Origin: JADGHX01 sp040255575 | GTDB lineage: Bacteria > Pseudomonadota > Gammaproteobacteria > Steroidobacterales > Steroidobacteraceae | Direction: 5' to 3' | DNA: 6,287 nucleotides | Assembly: GCA_040255575.1 (NCBI GenBank) | Contig: JBDZVF010000382.1 | Location: 1 to 6,287, forward strand | In this document: positions 1 through 6,090 of the stretch, in pieces | Numbering within the stretch: position 1 is the first letter of the stretch | Layout: every line of letters begins with the position of its first letter | Notes under the pieces: generated by a model | Seen by the model: only the letters and a program-made list of their open reading frames with translations | Told to the model about the DNA's origin: nothing | The model's database searches: none | Position numbers and translations under genes: made by a program

Positions 1-478
1 GCGCACGTAACCCGGCGGCCCGCCCGCTGCAGAAAAGTTTGTAGCGCTCGCTGTCGCCCGCGCCCTGGTTGATGCCGTCGATGTAATTCCAGATGCGAAG
101 CAGATGGGGATGGCGACTCTTCGACACGAAGCGGCTCAGGGCCGCATACGCCACCTCGGCCGCGCGCGCGATCCCGCCGTAATCGCGCTCGTCCAGCTCG
201 ATTGCGCCGAGCATGTGATCGGGATCGGCGGCGTACCGCACGATGCCTTCGACGCCGATATTCACCGGGCCGTTCGCGTGCCAGATCTCGATGATGTCGG
301 CGCCGATGAGCGGCTTCAGCCCCACCCGCACAATGCGCGGATCGTTCTGTCGGGCGGAGCGGTCACGGAAGGCCACCGCGCCGAGCACGTCCCGCGGCAG
401 CGGAACGTCGGACCTGTACGGGCGATACTCGATGCGCGGAGTGGGCGCCGAGTGGAGTGAGGTAGCGAGGTCAGGCAT
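1..478 (-). CDS. Chorismatase, XanB2-like (FkbO/Hyg5 family), N-terminal part; runs off the left edge
   Basis: The minus strand is open from an ATG at 478 to the window edge (159 codons, no stop), so the C-terminal part is missing. Chorismatases hydrolyse or rearrange chorismate; XanB2-type members give 3- and 4-hydroxybenzoate, the starter for xanthomonadin and the precursor for ubiquinone. Family-like blocks are EIWHANGPVNIGVEG (residues 64-78), a hydrophobic GAIELDE stretch (91-97), HPHLLRIWNYIDGIN (123-137) and ERYKLFCSGRAAGL (144-157). The HLLRxWNY...IN and ERYxxFxxGR blocks are what I recognise as diagnostic. The gene lies 19 bp downstream of the halogenase-like gene on the same strand, so the two are probably co-transcribed. 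No strong Shine-Dalgarno precedes the ATG. The product type (3-HBA, 4-HBA or dihydroxy-cyclohexadiene carboxylate) cannot be decided, because the rest of the protein is outside the window. Confidence 0.85.
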   Translation of the reverse strand, partial: MPDLATSLHSAPTPRIEYRPYRSDVPLPRDVLGAVAFRDRSARQNDPRIVRVGLKPLIGADIIEIWHANGPVNIGVEGIVRYAADPDHMLGAIELDERDYGGIARAAEVAYAALSRFVSKSRHPHLLRIWNYIDGINQGAGDSERYKLFCSGRAAGLRA

Positions 479-497
479 GCGGCTCACGCGAGATCGA

Positions 498-1826
498 TCA
501 GGCGGCATCCTGCCGGGTGGTGCCTCCGCTGAATCGCATCGACGCGCCGCGTCGCCGCTGCATCCACGCAGCCAGTGACTCGCGCCAGTAAACGGTGGAG
601 GTGACGTAGTAAAGGAGTTTGAACACGTGCAGCCGCCACCGCACGCCGTTGTCGCGGAACACGTCGCCCGCGAGCATTGAAATCATCGCTTCCTCCACGC
701 GTAGAACGTTGCGCGGATTGCGGAACAGCCAGGCAACCCCCGGCGAGTTGAAGCGGTAGATGAACCAGGACAGCGAATCGAGCCCCTGGCGCACATTCCG
801 CAGGTACCGACGCTGCAGCGAGCGCTCTTTGGTCGGATTACGCAGCGACTGCTCCACGACGTCCGCGGCGAGCTCAGCACTGTGCATGGCGAGGTATACG
901 CCGGTGGAGAAGATGGGATCGAGGAACGCGTAGGCATCCCCCACCATCATCCAGCGCCGGCCTGCAATCCGGCTACAGGAATAGGAATAGTTGCCGGTCA
1001 CGTGCAGATTCCCCGTGATCTCGGCATGCGCCATGCGCTTGTGAACTTCTGGCACGGAGTGGAGGGTGCGCATCAGAAACTCTGCCTGCGACCCTTCGCG
1101 CTGCTTCAGATGGTCGGGGCTGCACACGGCGCCCACGCTTACGCAATCACCTGGAAGCGGAATCATCCAGATCCAGCCGTGAGCGAAGCGATACACGCTG
1201 GTGTTCCCGGCGTCTTCGCCCGGCCGGCGCTCCACGTTGCGGAAGTGCGCAAACAAGGCGGCACTCTGATGCTTCGAGTGCTTGCGCTTCAGGCGCATCT
1301 GCGAGCCGAGCAGCGTGTCGCGCCCCGAGGCGTCGAGGAGGTAACGGGTGCGATGGAGGCGGCTCACGCCGTCGACCGTGATCTCCACCGTTGCGCCGTC
1401 GCCATACAGCGTCACCCGGCCGGCCTTCGCGCCCTGGTGCGTCCGGGCGCCGCATCGCGCGGCAAACTCGAACAGCATGAGATCGAAGTCTTCGCGTTTG
1501 ACCTGATAGGCGTGCGACCAGGTGGGATTGAGGCAACGATCGAAGCTGAAGACGTTGTAGCCGCGCTCGTTGTCCGCGGGGAAGTCAGCGCCGAGTTTCT
1601 TTACACCGATAGCCTGCAAGGCTTCGCCGAGGCCGAGGCGCTCGAAGATCGGCATGTTCATCGGCAGGAGCGACTCGCCGATGTGAAAGCGGGGGTGCCG
1701 GTCCCGCTCGACGAGCGTGACCTTCAGCCCCCTGCGCGCCAGCACCGCGGCGGCCGTCGAGCCCGCAGGCCCGCCGCCGACGACCAGAACGTCGCTATCC
1801 GTATCTGCCGAATTGATGAGACCCAC
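498..1826 (-). CDS. FAD-dependent halogenase-like oxidoreductase (442 aa)
   Basis: This is a flavin monooxygenase-fold protein of the tryptophan/pyrrole halogenase superfamily, probably cytoplasmic. An N-terminal FAD dinucleotide motif GGGPAG lies at residues 17-22, followed by FHIGESLLP (47-55), the KxGAxF pattern with K77 at the position of the halogenase catalytic lysine, DASGR (165-169), the WxWxIP motif (W218, W220, I222, P223) and GDAYAFLDPIFSTG (296-309), which fits FxxPxxSxG. Known halogenases use FADH2, oxygen and halide to make hypohalous acid that is delivered through the lysine. Non-halogenating relatives can keep these motifs, so halogenation is inferred. Xanthomonadins are brominated, which fits the setting. 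The start is a GTG at 1826; it is the only plausible start, since no ATG, GTG or TTG occurs upstream before an in-frame stop at 1935-1937, and the next ATG (residue 56) falls after the FAD motif. GAAAGG abuts the GTG, too close for a normal Shine-Dalgarno. It reads divergently from the ACP gene and is followed by the chorismatase. Confidence 0.85.
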   Translation of the reverse strand: MGLINSADTDSDVLVVGGGPAGSTAAAVLARRGLKVTLVERDRHPRFHIGESLLPMNMPIFERLGLGEALQAIGVKKLGADFPADNERGYNVFSFDRCLNPTWSHAYQVKREDFDLMLFEFAARCGARTHQGAKAGRVTLYGDGATVEITVDGVSRLHRTRYLLDASGRDTLLGSQMRLKRKHSKHQSAALFAHFRNVERRPGEDAGNTSVYRFAHGWIWMIPLPGDCVSVGAVCSPDHLKQREGSQAEFLMRTLHSVPEVHKRMAHAEITGNLHVTGNYSYSCSRIAGRRWMMVGDAYAFLDPIFSTGVYLAMHSAELAADVVEQSLRNPTKERSLQRRYLRNVRQGLDSLSWFIYRFNSPGVAWLFRNPRNVLRVEEAMISMLAGDVFRDNGVRWRLHVFKLLYYVTSTVYWRESLAAWMQRRRGASMRFSGGTTRQDAA

Positions 1827-1940
1827 CCTTTCGCCGCTGCGCCCGCCCCGGGCCGCGCGGAGAAATATAACGCGTGTGGTAGCATCTGCGCCCCAAAAGG
1901 TCTCACTCTTACTACTACTGTTTCGTTTTTCGGTTCACTC
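1827..1940. promoter_or_regulatory. Divergent intergenic region between the halogenase-like and ACP genes
   Basis: These 114 bp separate the starts of two divergent transcription units, so promoters for both should lie here. The region contains an AT-rich island in GC-rich DNA around 1861-1871, where TATAAC (plus, 1866-1871) and TATATT (minus, 1869 to 1864) each resemble a -10 box with one mismatch. I see no convincing -35 box at the right spacing for either. Near the ACP start the plus strand is pyrimidine-rich and lacks a Shine-Dalgarno. The promoter role is inferred from gene orientation, not from clear hexamers. Confidence 0.35.
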
Positions 1941-2213
1941 ATGGCCTCCACGCAATCGGCCGCGGAAGCGGAGCTCGCGGAGCTGATCATCTCCGCGGTC
2001 AATCTCGAAGGCGTCGCCCCGGCAGACGTCGATCCTGAAGCGCCGCTCTTTGGCGCCGGCCTCGGCCTCGACTCCATCGACGCCCTGGAACTGGCGCTCG
2101 AGATCTCCAAGCGCTACGGCTTTCAGCTCCGCTCGGATGACGAAGAGAACCGTCGCATCTTTGCGTCGCTGCGCTCGCTGTCCGACTACATACAAAAACA
2201 CCGCACAACCTGA
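1941..2213 (+). CDS. Acyl carrier protein (90 aa), phosphopantetheine-binding
   Basis: This is a free-standing acyl carrier protein. It carries the growing chain or starter on a phosphopantetheine arm attached to Ser45, in the motif LGLDSIDALEL (41-51). Its length (90 aa), acidic character, the PLFGAGLGLDS block before helix II and the final helix ending in LSDYIQKH are typical of the group. The insert-like RSDDEENRRIF segment (64-74) before the last helix resembles carrier proteins of aryl-polyene clusters, of which there are usually two; only one is in this window. The ATG at 1941 is the first usable start in a frame that is open much further upstream only because it lies antisense to the halogenase-like gene. 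No good Shine-Dalgarno is seen. The gene is the first of the rightward unit, with the small ORF 18 bp downstream. Pairing with the ketosynthase/CLF is inferred from context. Confidence 0.92.
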   Translation: MASTQSAAEAELAELIISAVNLEGVAPADVDPEAPLFGAGLGLDSIDALELALEISKRYGFQLRSDDEENRRIFASLRSLSDYIQKHRTT

Positions 2214-2219
2214 TTCGAG

Positions 2220-2226
2220 GGAGGGG
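2220..2226 (+). promoter_or_regulatory. Strong Shine-Dalgarno for the small ORF
   Basis: GGAGGGG (2220-2226), within the longer purine run GAGGGAGGGG, lies 5 bases before the ATG at 2232; the GGAGG core lies 7 bases before it. It is the best ribosome binding site in the window, clearly better than those of the ACP, ketosynthase and halogenase-like genes. This is the main support that the short frame downstream is translated. Confidence 0.7.
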
Positions 2227-2231
2227 CTGAA

Positions 2232-2348
2232 ATGGTTCGTTCTCGTGTGCTGGCGTTGCTCCCGATGCCGCTCGCGTTCCTGCTCATGGCAGGCGCCTCG
2301 CCGGTTCCCTTGGGCGGCTCGCAGCCGCTCGTGATGACCGTCAACTGA
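2232..2348 (+). CDS. Small ORF, 38 aa, signal-peptide-like; function unknown
   Basis: An ATG at 2232 opens a 38-codon frame ending in TGA at 2346-2348, between the ACP and ketosynthase genes. The peptide starts MVRSRVLALLPMPLAFLL, with two arginines, a hydrophobic core (about residues 6-20) and an AGA|S site that could be cut by signal peptidase I after residue 22. That would leave a 16-residue, proline- and glycine-containing tail (SPVPLGGSQPLVMTVN). No cysteine is present, so it is not a lipoprotein. It could be a small secreted or membrane peptide, a translated leader that controls the next gene, or the 5' stub of a lost periplasmic protein gene. I recognise no family. Its stop codon lies inside the inverted repeat at 2333-2356, so a ribosome finishing this frame would sit on that hairpin. 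Translation is supported by the Shine-Dalgarno; function is not. Confidence 0.5.
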   Translation: MVRSRVLALLPMPLAFLLMAGASPVPLGGSQPLVMTVN

Positions 2349-2356
2349 CGGTCATC
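2333..2356. repeat. Perfect 11-bp inverted repeat (dyad) overlapping the small-ORF stop
   Basis: GATGACCGTCA (2333-2343) is followed after two bases (AC) by its exact reverse complement TGACGGTCATC (2346-2356). As RNA it can form a 10-bp stem closed by C2342-G2347 over the four-base loop AACU; as DNA it is a 24-bp near-palindrome that could bind a dimeric regulator. It covers the last codons and stop of the small ORF and ends 22 bases before the ketosynthase start. No T tract follows, so it is not a standard intrinsic terminator. A further copy of the half-site core CGGTCAT (2349-2355) occurs at 2374-2380, across the ketosynthase start codon, 25 bp away. Confidence 0.75.
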
Positions 2357-2378
2357 CACGTTACTCGACTATGCGGTC

Positions 2379-3563
2379 ATGAGCGCCGTTCCGCTTTCCA
2401 TCGCCGCATACACCGCATCGTGCGCCGCCGGTATCGGGCGGCGCGCGCTTCTCGAAGCGTTGCGCGCCCGGCGCAGCGGGCTTGGCCCCAACACGTTCAC
2501 TGAAGCGCCGCTCGATACGTTCATCGGTCGGGTGAGTGCTATCGAATCGCAGCCGCTCCCCGAGCCGCTGCAGTACTGGGAATGCCGCAATAACCGGCTC
2601 GCCTGGCTCGGCCTGCAGCAGGATGGCTTTCTTGAAGCCGTCCGCGTCGCCCGGGAAAAGTACGGGCCTGGCCGCGTCGCGCTGGTGCTGGGTACCTCCA
2701 CATCGAGCATTGGCGCGACGGAAGAAGGCTATCGGCGCCTCACGTCCGACGGGCAATATCCCGAGGAACTGCGGCGGCCTCCGGTGCATACCGTGCACTC
2801 GCTCGGCAGCTTCGTGCAGCAGGCGCTGGGGCTCACCGGCATTTCCGTTACGGTGGCGACCGCGTGCTCCTCGAGCGCGAAGGTCTTTCCGCAAGCCGAG
2901 CGGTTGATGCGGCTCGGGCTGGCCGACGCCGCGGTCGTTGGCGGGGTGGACACGCTTTGCTACAGCGTGCTGTTCGGGTTCAACGCGCTGGAGCTCGTGT
3001 CGGCGGAGCCGTGCCGGCCATTCGATCCGGCGCGCAAGGGCATCAGTCTGGGTGAGGCCGCCGGTTTTGCGTTGCTGGAGCGCGCGGGAGAGGGTCCGCA
3101 GCTGCTCGGTTACGGCGAATCGAGCGATGCCCACCACATGTCCTCGCCGCATCCGGAAGGGCTCGGCGCCCGCAACGCCATCCAGGATGCGCTCCATCGT
3201 GCCGGCCTCACGCCTAGCGACATCGACTACGTCAACCTGCACGGCACCGCGAGCCAGAAGAACGACGAAGTCGAGGCGCGTATCGTCGCCACGCTCTTTC
3301 CCGAAAGCACGCGCGCGAGCTCCACGAAGGGCTGGACCGGTCACGCGCTCGGCGCCGCGGGCATCCTCGAAGCGGTGATTTCCCTCTTGGCGCTCGAGCA
3401 GGGCTTCATGCCCGGCACCCTCAACACGCGCGAGCTGGACGAGCACTGCGGCCCGCAGATCCGCCTCGAAAACGGCGAGGGTCCGGTGCGCAATGTGATG
3501 AGCAACTCGTTCGGGTTTGGCGGCAGCAACTGCGTGCTGCTGTTCGGCGGGGCGCGCCAATGA
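2379..3563 (+). CDS. Beta-ketoacyl-ACP synthase, type II aryl-polyene type (394 aa)
   Basis: This is a condensing enzyme of the FabB/FabF thiolase fold that extends an ACP-bound acyl chain by decarboxylative Claisen condensation. All catalytic residues are present: nucleophile Cys163 in TACSSSA (161-167), His288 in NLHGT (286-290), Lys317 and His322 in STKGWTGHALGAAG (315-328), and the C-terminal gatekeeper loop SFGFGGSN (377-384). SDAHHMSSPHPEG (249-261) is also typical of active ketosynthases. Its length is close to the usual 400-420 residues. The start is the ATG at 2379; no Shine-Dalgarno is visible upstream, and a three-codon frame (ATG at 2371) ends overlapping this ATG. Its stop overlaps the start of the CLF-like gene (ATGA), a usual sign of stoichiometric heterodimer partners. 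By context it is the ApeO-like elongating subunit of a KS:CLF pair, but FabF-like substrate specificity cannot be read from sequence. Confidence 0.93.
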   Translation: MSAVPLSIAAYTASCAAGIGRRALLEALRARRSGLGPNTFTEAPLDTFIGRVSAIESQPLPEPLQYWECRNNRLAWLGLQQDGFLEAVRVAREKYGPGRVALVLGTSTSSIGATEEGYRRLTSDGQYPEELRRPPVHTVHSLGSFVQQALGLTGISVTVATACSSSAKVFPQAERLMRLGLADAAVVGGVDTLCYSVLFGFNALELVSAEPCRPFDPARKGISLGEAAGFALLERAGEGPQLLGYGESSDAHHMSSPHPEGLGARNAIQDALHRAGLTPSDIDYVNLHGTASQKNDEVEARIVATLFPESTRASSTKGWTGHALGAAGILEAVISLLALEQGFMPGTLNTRELDEHCGPQIRLENGEGPVRNVMSNSFGFGGSNCVLLFGGARQ

Positions 3564-4408
3564 GCGCTACGCAGGCTCTTTATATCGAAGGGATCGGCTT
3601 CTGGGCGTCCAGTCTGCCGGGCTGGGAAGCCGCGCGCGCGATTCTACGCGGCGAAGCCGCGCCGCCGGCTACGCCGCAGACTCGGCCCGCGCCGGCGCTA
3701 TTGCCCCCGGCGGAACGTCGGCGCGCGCCGGACACGGTGGCGGTGTCCCTGGAAGTCGCGACGCGGGCTTGTGAGATGGCGAAGCGCGATCCGAAGCAGA
3801 TGTCGAGCGTGTTCGCCTCGACCCACGGCGATCTCGCGATCAGCGATAACCTCTGTGACACGCTGGCGAAAACGCCATCGCTCACCTCGCCAACGAAGTT
3901 CCACAACTCCGTGCACAACGCGGCCGCCGGTTACTGGACGATCGCAACGGGCTGCATGAAGCCTTACACCTCCTTGAGTGCCTACACATTCACCTTTGGC
4001 GAGGGTCTGCTCGAAGCGGCCTCGCAGGCGCTGAGCGAAGGCGACCCGGTGCTCTACGTAGCCTTCGATATCGAAGCGCGCGGGCCCGTGGGCACGATGC
4101 AGCCGAGCCGTGGGGTGTTTGCTGGCGCGCTCGTGCTGTGCGCCGAGCCGGGCGAGCGTTCGATGGCAAAGCTGGCGTTCGATCTCAGCGACAGCGATCA
4201 CGCTCAGCCGTCGCAGGCGCGTGCGGCCAACGCAGCACTAGTCGAGGGCAATGCCATCGCCAATGGCCTGCCGTTGTTCGAAGCGCTTGCCGATGGTGTC
4301 GAGCGGCTCGTCGTGCAGCCTCTCGCCCCCCATCTGAATCTGCGGATGCAAGTGACCCCTGTCGTGACTGCGAGTACGGTGGCTCAAAGCCGGATACAGA
4401 GGGCGTGA
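3560..4408 (+). CDS. Beta-ketoacyl synthase chain length factor-like protein (282 aa)
   Basis: This short ketosynthase-like protein is of the Ketoacyl-synt_2 type that partners the ketosynthase in aryl-polyene clusters (ApeC-like) and is thought to set chain length. Recognisable blocks are LLPPAERRRAPDTV (47-60), SVFASTHGDLAISD (83-96) and SPTKFHNSVHNAAAGYWTIA (110-129). In the last block the nucleophilic cysteine position of a ketosynthase appears replaced (NSVHNAAAG), so it should not condense on its own. At 282 residues it is much shorter than a full ketosynthase; it lacks the C-terminal half with the second histidine motif, as is normal for this group. Its ATG overlaps the ketosynthase stop by 4 bp, and a GGCGGGG run just upstream may act as ribosome binding site. 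Heterodimer formation with the preceding protein is inferred from family knowledge and translational coupling. Confidence 0.88.
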   Translation: MSATQALYIEGIGFWASSLPGWEAARAILRGEAAPPATPQTRPAPALLPPAERRRAPDTVAVSLEVATRACEMAKRDPKQMSSVFASTHGDLAISDNLCDTLAKTPSLTSPTKFHNSVHNAAAGYWTIATGCMKPYTSLSAYTFTFGEGLLEAASQALSEGDPVLYVAFDIEARGPVGTMQPSRGVFAGALVLCAEPGERSMAKLAFDLSDSDHAQPSQARAANAALVEGNAIANGLPLFEALADGVERLVVQPLAPHLNLRMQVTPVVTASTVAQSRIQRA

Positions 4409-6081
4409 CCATCGTGGCAACGAGCGTGCTCCGCTCCCGCGCCGATGTCGTCATCATGGGCGGCGGGCTCGCGGGCCTCACGCTCGCGCTACAGCTGCGG
4501 CAGCGCTTTGCGCAGCTCGAGATCGTCGTGCTCGAGCGTATGCGCCATCCGGTGCCCGAGGCGGCTCACAAGGTGGGCGAGTCTTCGGTCGAGATCGCGG
4601 CTCATTACTTCGATACGGTGCTGGGCCTGCGCGAACATCTCACGACCCAGCAGCTGAAGAAGTTTGGTTTTCGCTTCTTCTTCTCGGAAGGGGCGGAGCG
4701 CATTGACCAGGTCACCGAGCTCGGCGCGAGCCGCTATCTGACCACCCCGAGTTACCAGATCGATCGCGGCATCTTCGAGAACTACCTCGGCGGCCACGCG
4801 AAAGCGAGCGGCGTGCGGTTCATCGATGGTGCGCGCATCGTGGGTTTCGTGATGTCGGGCGGGCCTGGAGCATCGCCCGGCGCGGCCGCTCCGGACCTGC
4901 ACGAAGTCACGTTCGAGCGTGAGGGGGTAGAGCACGTCGTGACCGGCCGCTGGCTCATCGATGCGAGCGGCCGCGCGGGTCTCATCAAGCGCAAGCTCGA
5001 TCTCGCCGAGGCGAACGAGCACGATGCCAACGCCATCTGGTTCCGCATCGATGGGCGCATCGATCTGGACGAGTGGTCGGGCGACGATCAGTGGCTCAGT
5101 CGGTGCGAGCCGCCGTATCGCTGGTTGTCGACCAATCATTTGTGCGGCGAGGGCTACTGGGCGTGGCTCATTCCGCTCGCCTCCGGGTCGCATTCCGTCG
5201 GAATCGTGTGTGATGCGAACCTTCATCCGCTCAAGACGATGAACAGCTTCGAGCGCGCGATGCAGTGGTTCGCGAAACACCAGCCGCTCCTTGCGCGGGA
5301 GCTGGAAGGCAAGCGCCACCTGCTGCAGGATTTCGTGGCGCTCCGCAGGTTCTCGTATGGCTGCAGGCAGGTGTTCTCCGGGGCGCGCTGGGCGATCACG
5401 GGTGAGGCGGGGGTGTTCCTCGATCCATTCTATTCGCCGGGCGGCGACTTCATCGCGATCTCCAACACCTACATCACCGAGCTGATCGCGAGGGATCTGG
5501 CGAATGAGCCCTTTGCGCCCTACGCCCGCGTCTACGAGCAGTTCTATTTTTCGTTCTATCGAAGCACGCTGGCGCTCTACACGAATCAGTACTCGATTTT
5601 CGGCGATCCTGAAGTGATGCCGGTGAAGGTGCTGTGGGACTACACGTACTACTGGGGCGTGCTCTGCCAGCTGTTCTTCCAGAACCGGCTCACCGATCTT
5701 CCCTTGATGGCACGCATGCGCGAGGACTTCGCGCTTTGCATGCAGCTGAACACTGCGATGCAGAAGGTCATGCGCGAGTGGTCGCGGGCGAGCGCGAAGC
5801 ACAATCGCCCTCACATGCTCGACCAGGCGAGCCTCGAGTGGTTCGCCGAATTGAATCGCGGCCTGCGTGATCCGCTCGACGACGCAGGCGTGAAGGCGCG
5901 GCTGCGCGAGACCATCGGGCAATTGAAGGCGTTGGCCGCCGAGATTGCGCTCACTGCGCTGGCCGATGATCCGCAGCTGGATGTTTCGGAAGTTCGCACT
6001 CTGCTCGGAGAGGATCTCTTGCGAGTGGCCGGCTCGATGTTGTTCCCGGCGAGCCAGCACCCGCATTCGGACGCTGCGTAA
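4405..6081 (+). CDS. FAD-dependent halogenase-like oxidoreductase, long form (558 aa)
   Basis: This is a second member of the flavin-dependent halogenase superfamily, distinct from the leftward one. Motifs: FAD-binding GGGLAG (19-24), KVGESSVEIAAHYF (56-69), LKKFGF with K86 in a KxGxxF setting like the halogenase lysine, YQIDRGIFENYL (117-128), DASGR (186-190), WxWxIP (W252, W254, I256, P257) and GEAGVFLDPFYSPGG (333-347), fitting FxxPxxSxG. A long aromatic-rich, helical C-terminal part (about 380-545) is absent from the shorter homologue. It may halogenate, hydroxylate or desaturate an aryl or polyene intermediate; the substrate is unknown. The start is uncertain: GTG at 4405 overlaps the CLF stop (GTGA), matching the KS/CLF coupling, but AGAGGG (4398-4403) is then only one base away. 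GTG at 4414 (555 aa) would be 10 bases from that site. Longer frames opening at 4138 overlap the CLF gene and are rejected. It is the last gene of the rightward unit. Confidence 0.87.
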   Translation: MTIVATSVLRSRADVVIMGGGLAGLTLALQLRQRFAQLEIVVLERMRHPVPEAAHKVGESSVEIAAHYFDTVLGLREHLTTQQLKKFGFRFFFSEGAERIDQVTELGASRYLTTPSYQIDRGIFENYLGGHAKASGVRFIDGARIVGFVMSGGPGASPGAAAPDLHEVTFEREGVEHVVTGRWLIDASGRAGLIKRKLDLAEANEHDANAIWFRIDGRIDLDEWSGDDQWLSRCEPPYRWLSTNHLCGEGYWAWLIPLASGSHSVGIVCDANLHPLKTMNSFERAMQWFAKHQPLLARELEGKRHLLQDFVALRRFSYGCRQVFSGARWAITGEAGVFLDPFYSPGGDFIAISNTYITELIARDLANEPFAPYARVYEQFYFSFYRSTLALYTNQYSIFGDPEVMPVKVLWDYTYYWGVLCQLFFQNRLTDLPLMARMREDFALCMQLNTAMQKVMREWSRASAKHNRPHMLDQASLEWFAELNRGLRDPLDDAGVKARLRETIGQLKALAAEIALTALADDPQLDVSEVRTLLGEDLLRVAGSMLFPASQHPHSDAA

Positions 6082-6090
6082 TCGTTCGGG

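Noticed and set aside
104..578. Plus-strand frames of 118 and 111 codons
   Set aside because: They lie opposite the chorismatase and the end of the halogenase-like gene, show no family resemblance, and are expected by-products of GC-rich codon use.
1861..1892. Definite sigma-70 promoter(s) in the divergent region
   Set aside because: The -10-like TATAAC and TATATT have no acceptable -35 partner at 16-18 bp, so only a low-confidence regulatory region is reported.
882..2213. 443-codon plus-strand frame ending with the ACP
   Set aside because: Most of it is antisense to the halogenase-like gene, whose motifs are clear. Only the part from 1941 has a recognisable fold (ACP), so the ACP starts there.
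2333..2375. The inverted repeat as an intrinsic terminator
   Set aside because: The stem is strong but no T tract follows (the next bases are CACGTTACTCG), and co-directional genes of the same pathway lie on both sides.
2361..3560. 399-codon minus-strand frame
   Set aside because: Exactly antisense to the ketosynthase with its full catalytic triad; the translation is rich in Arg, Ala, Glu and His with no recognisable domain.
4138..4404. Upstream extension of the second flavoenzyme from an ATG at 4138
   Set aside because: It would overlap the CLF-like gene by more than 260 bases with a low-complexity Arg/Ala-rich translation; the FAD motif begins properly after 4405.
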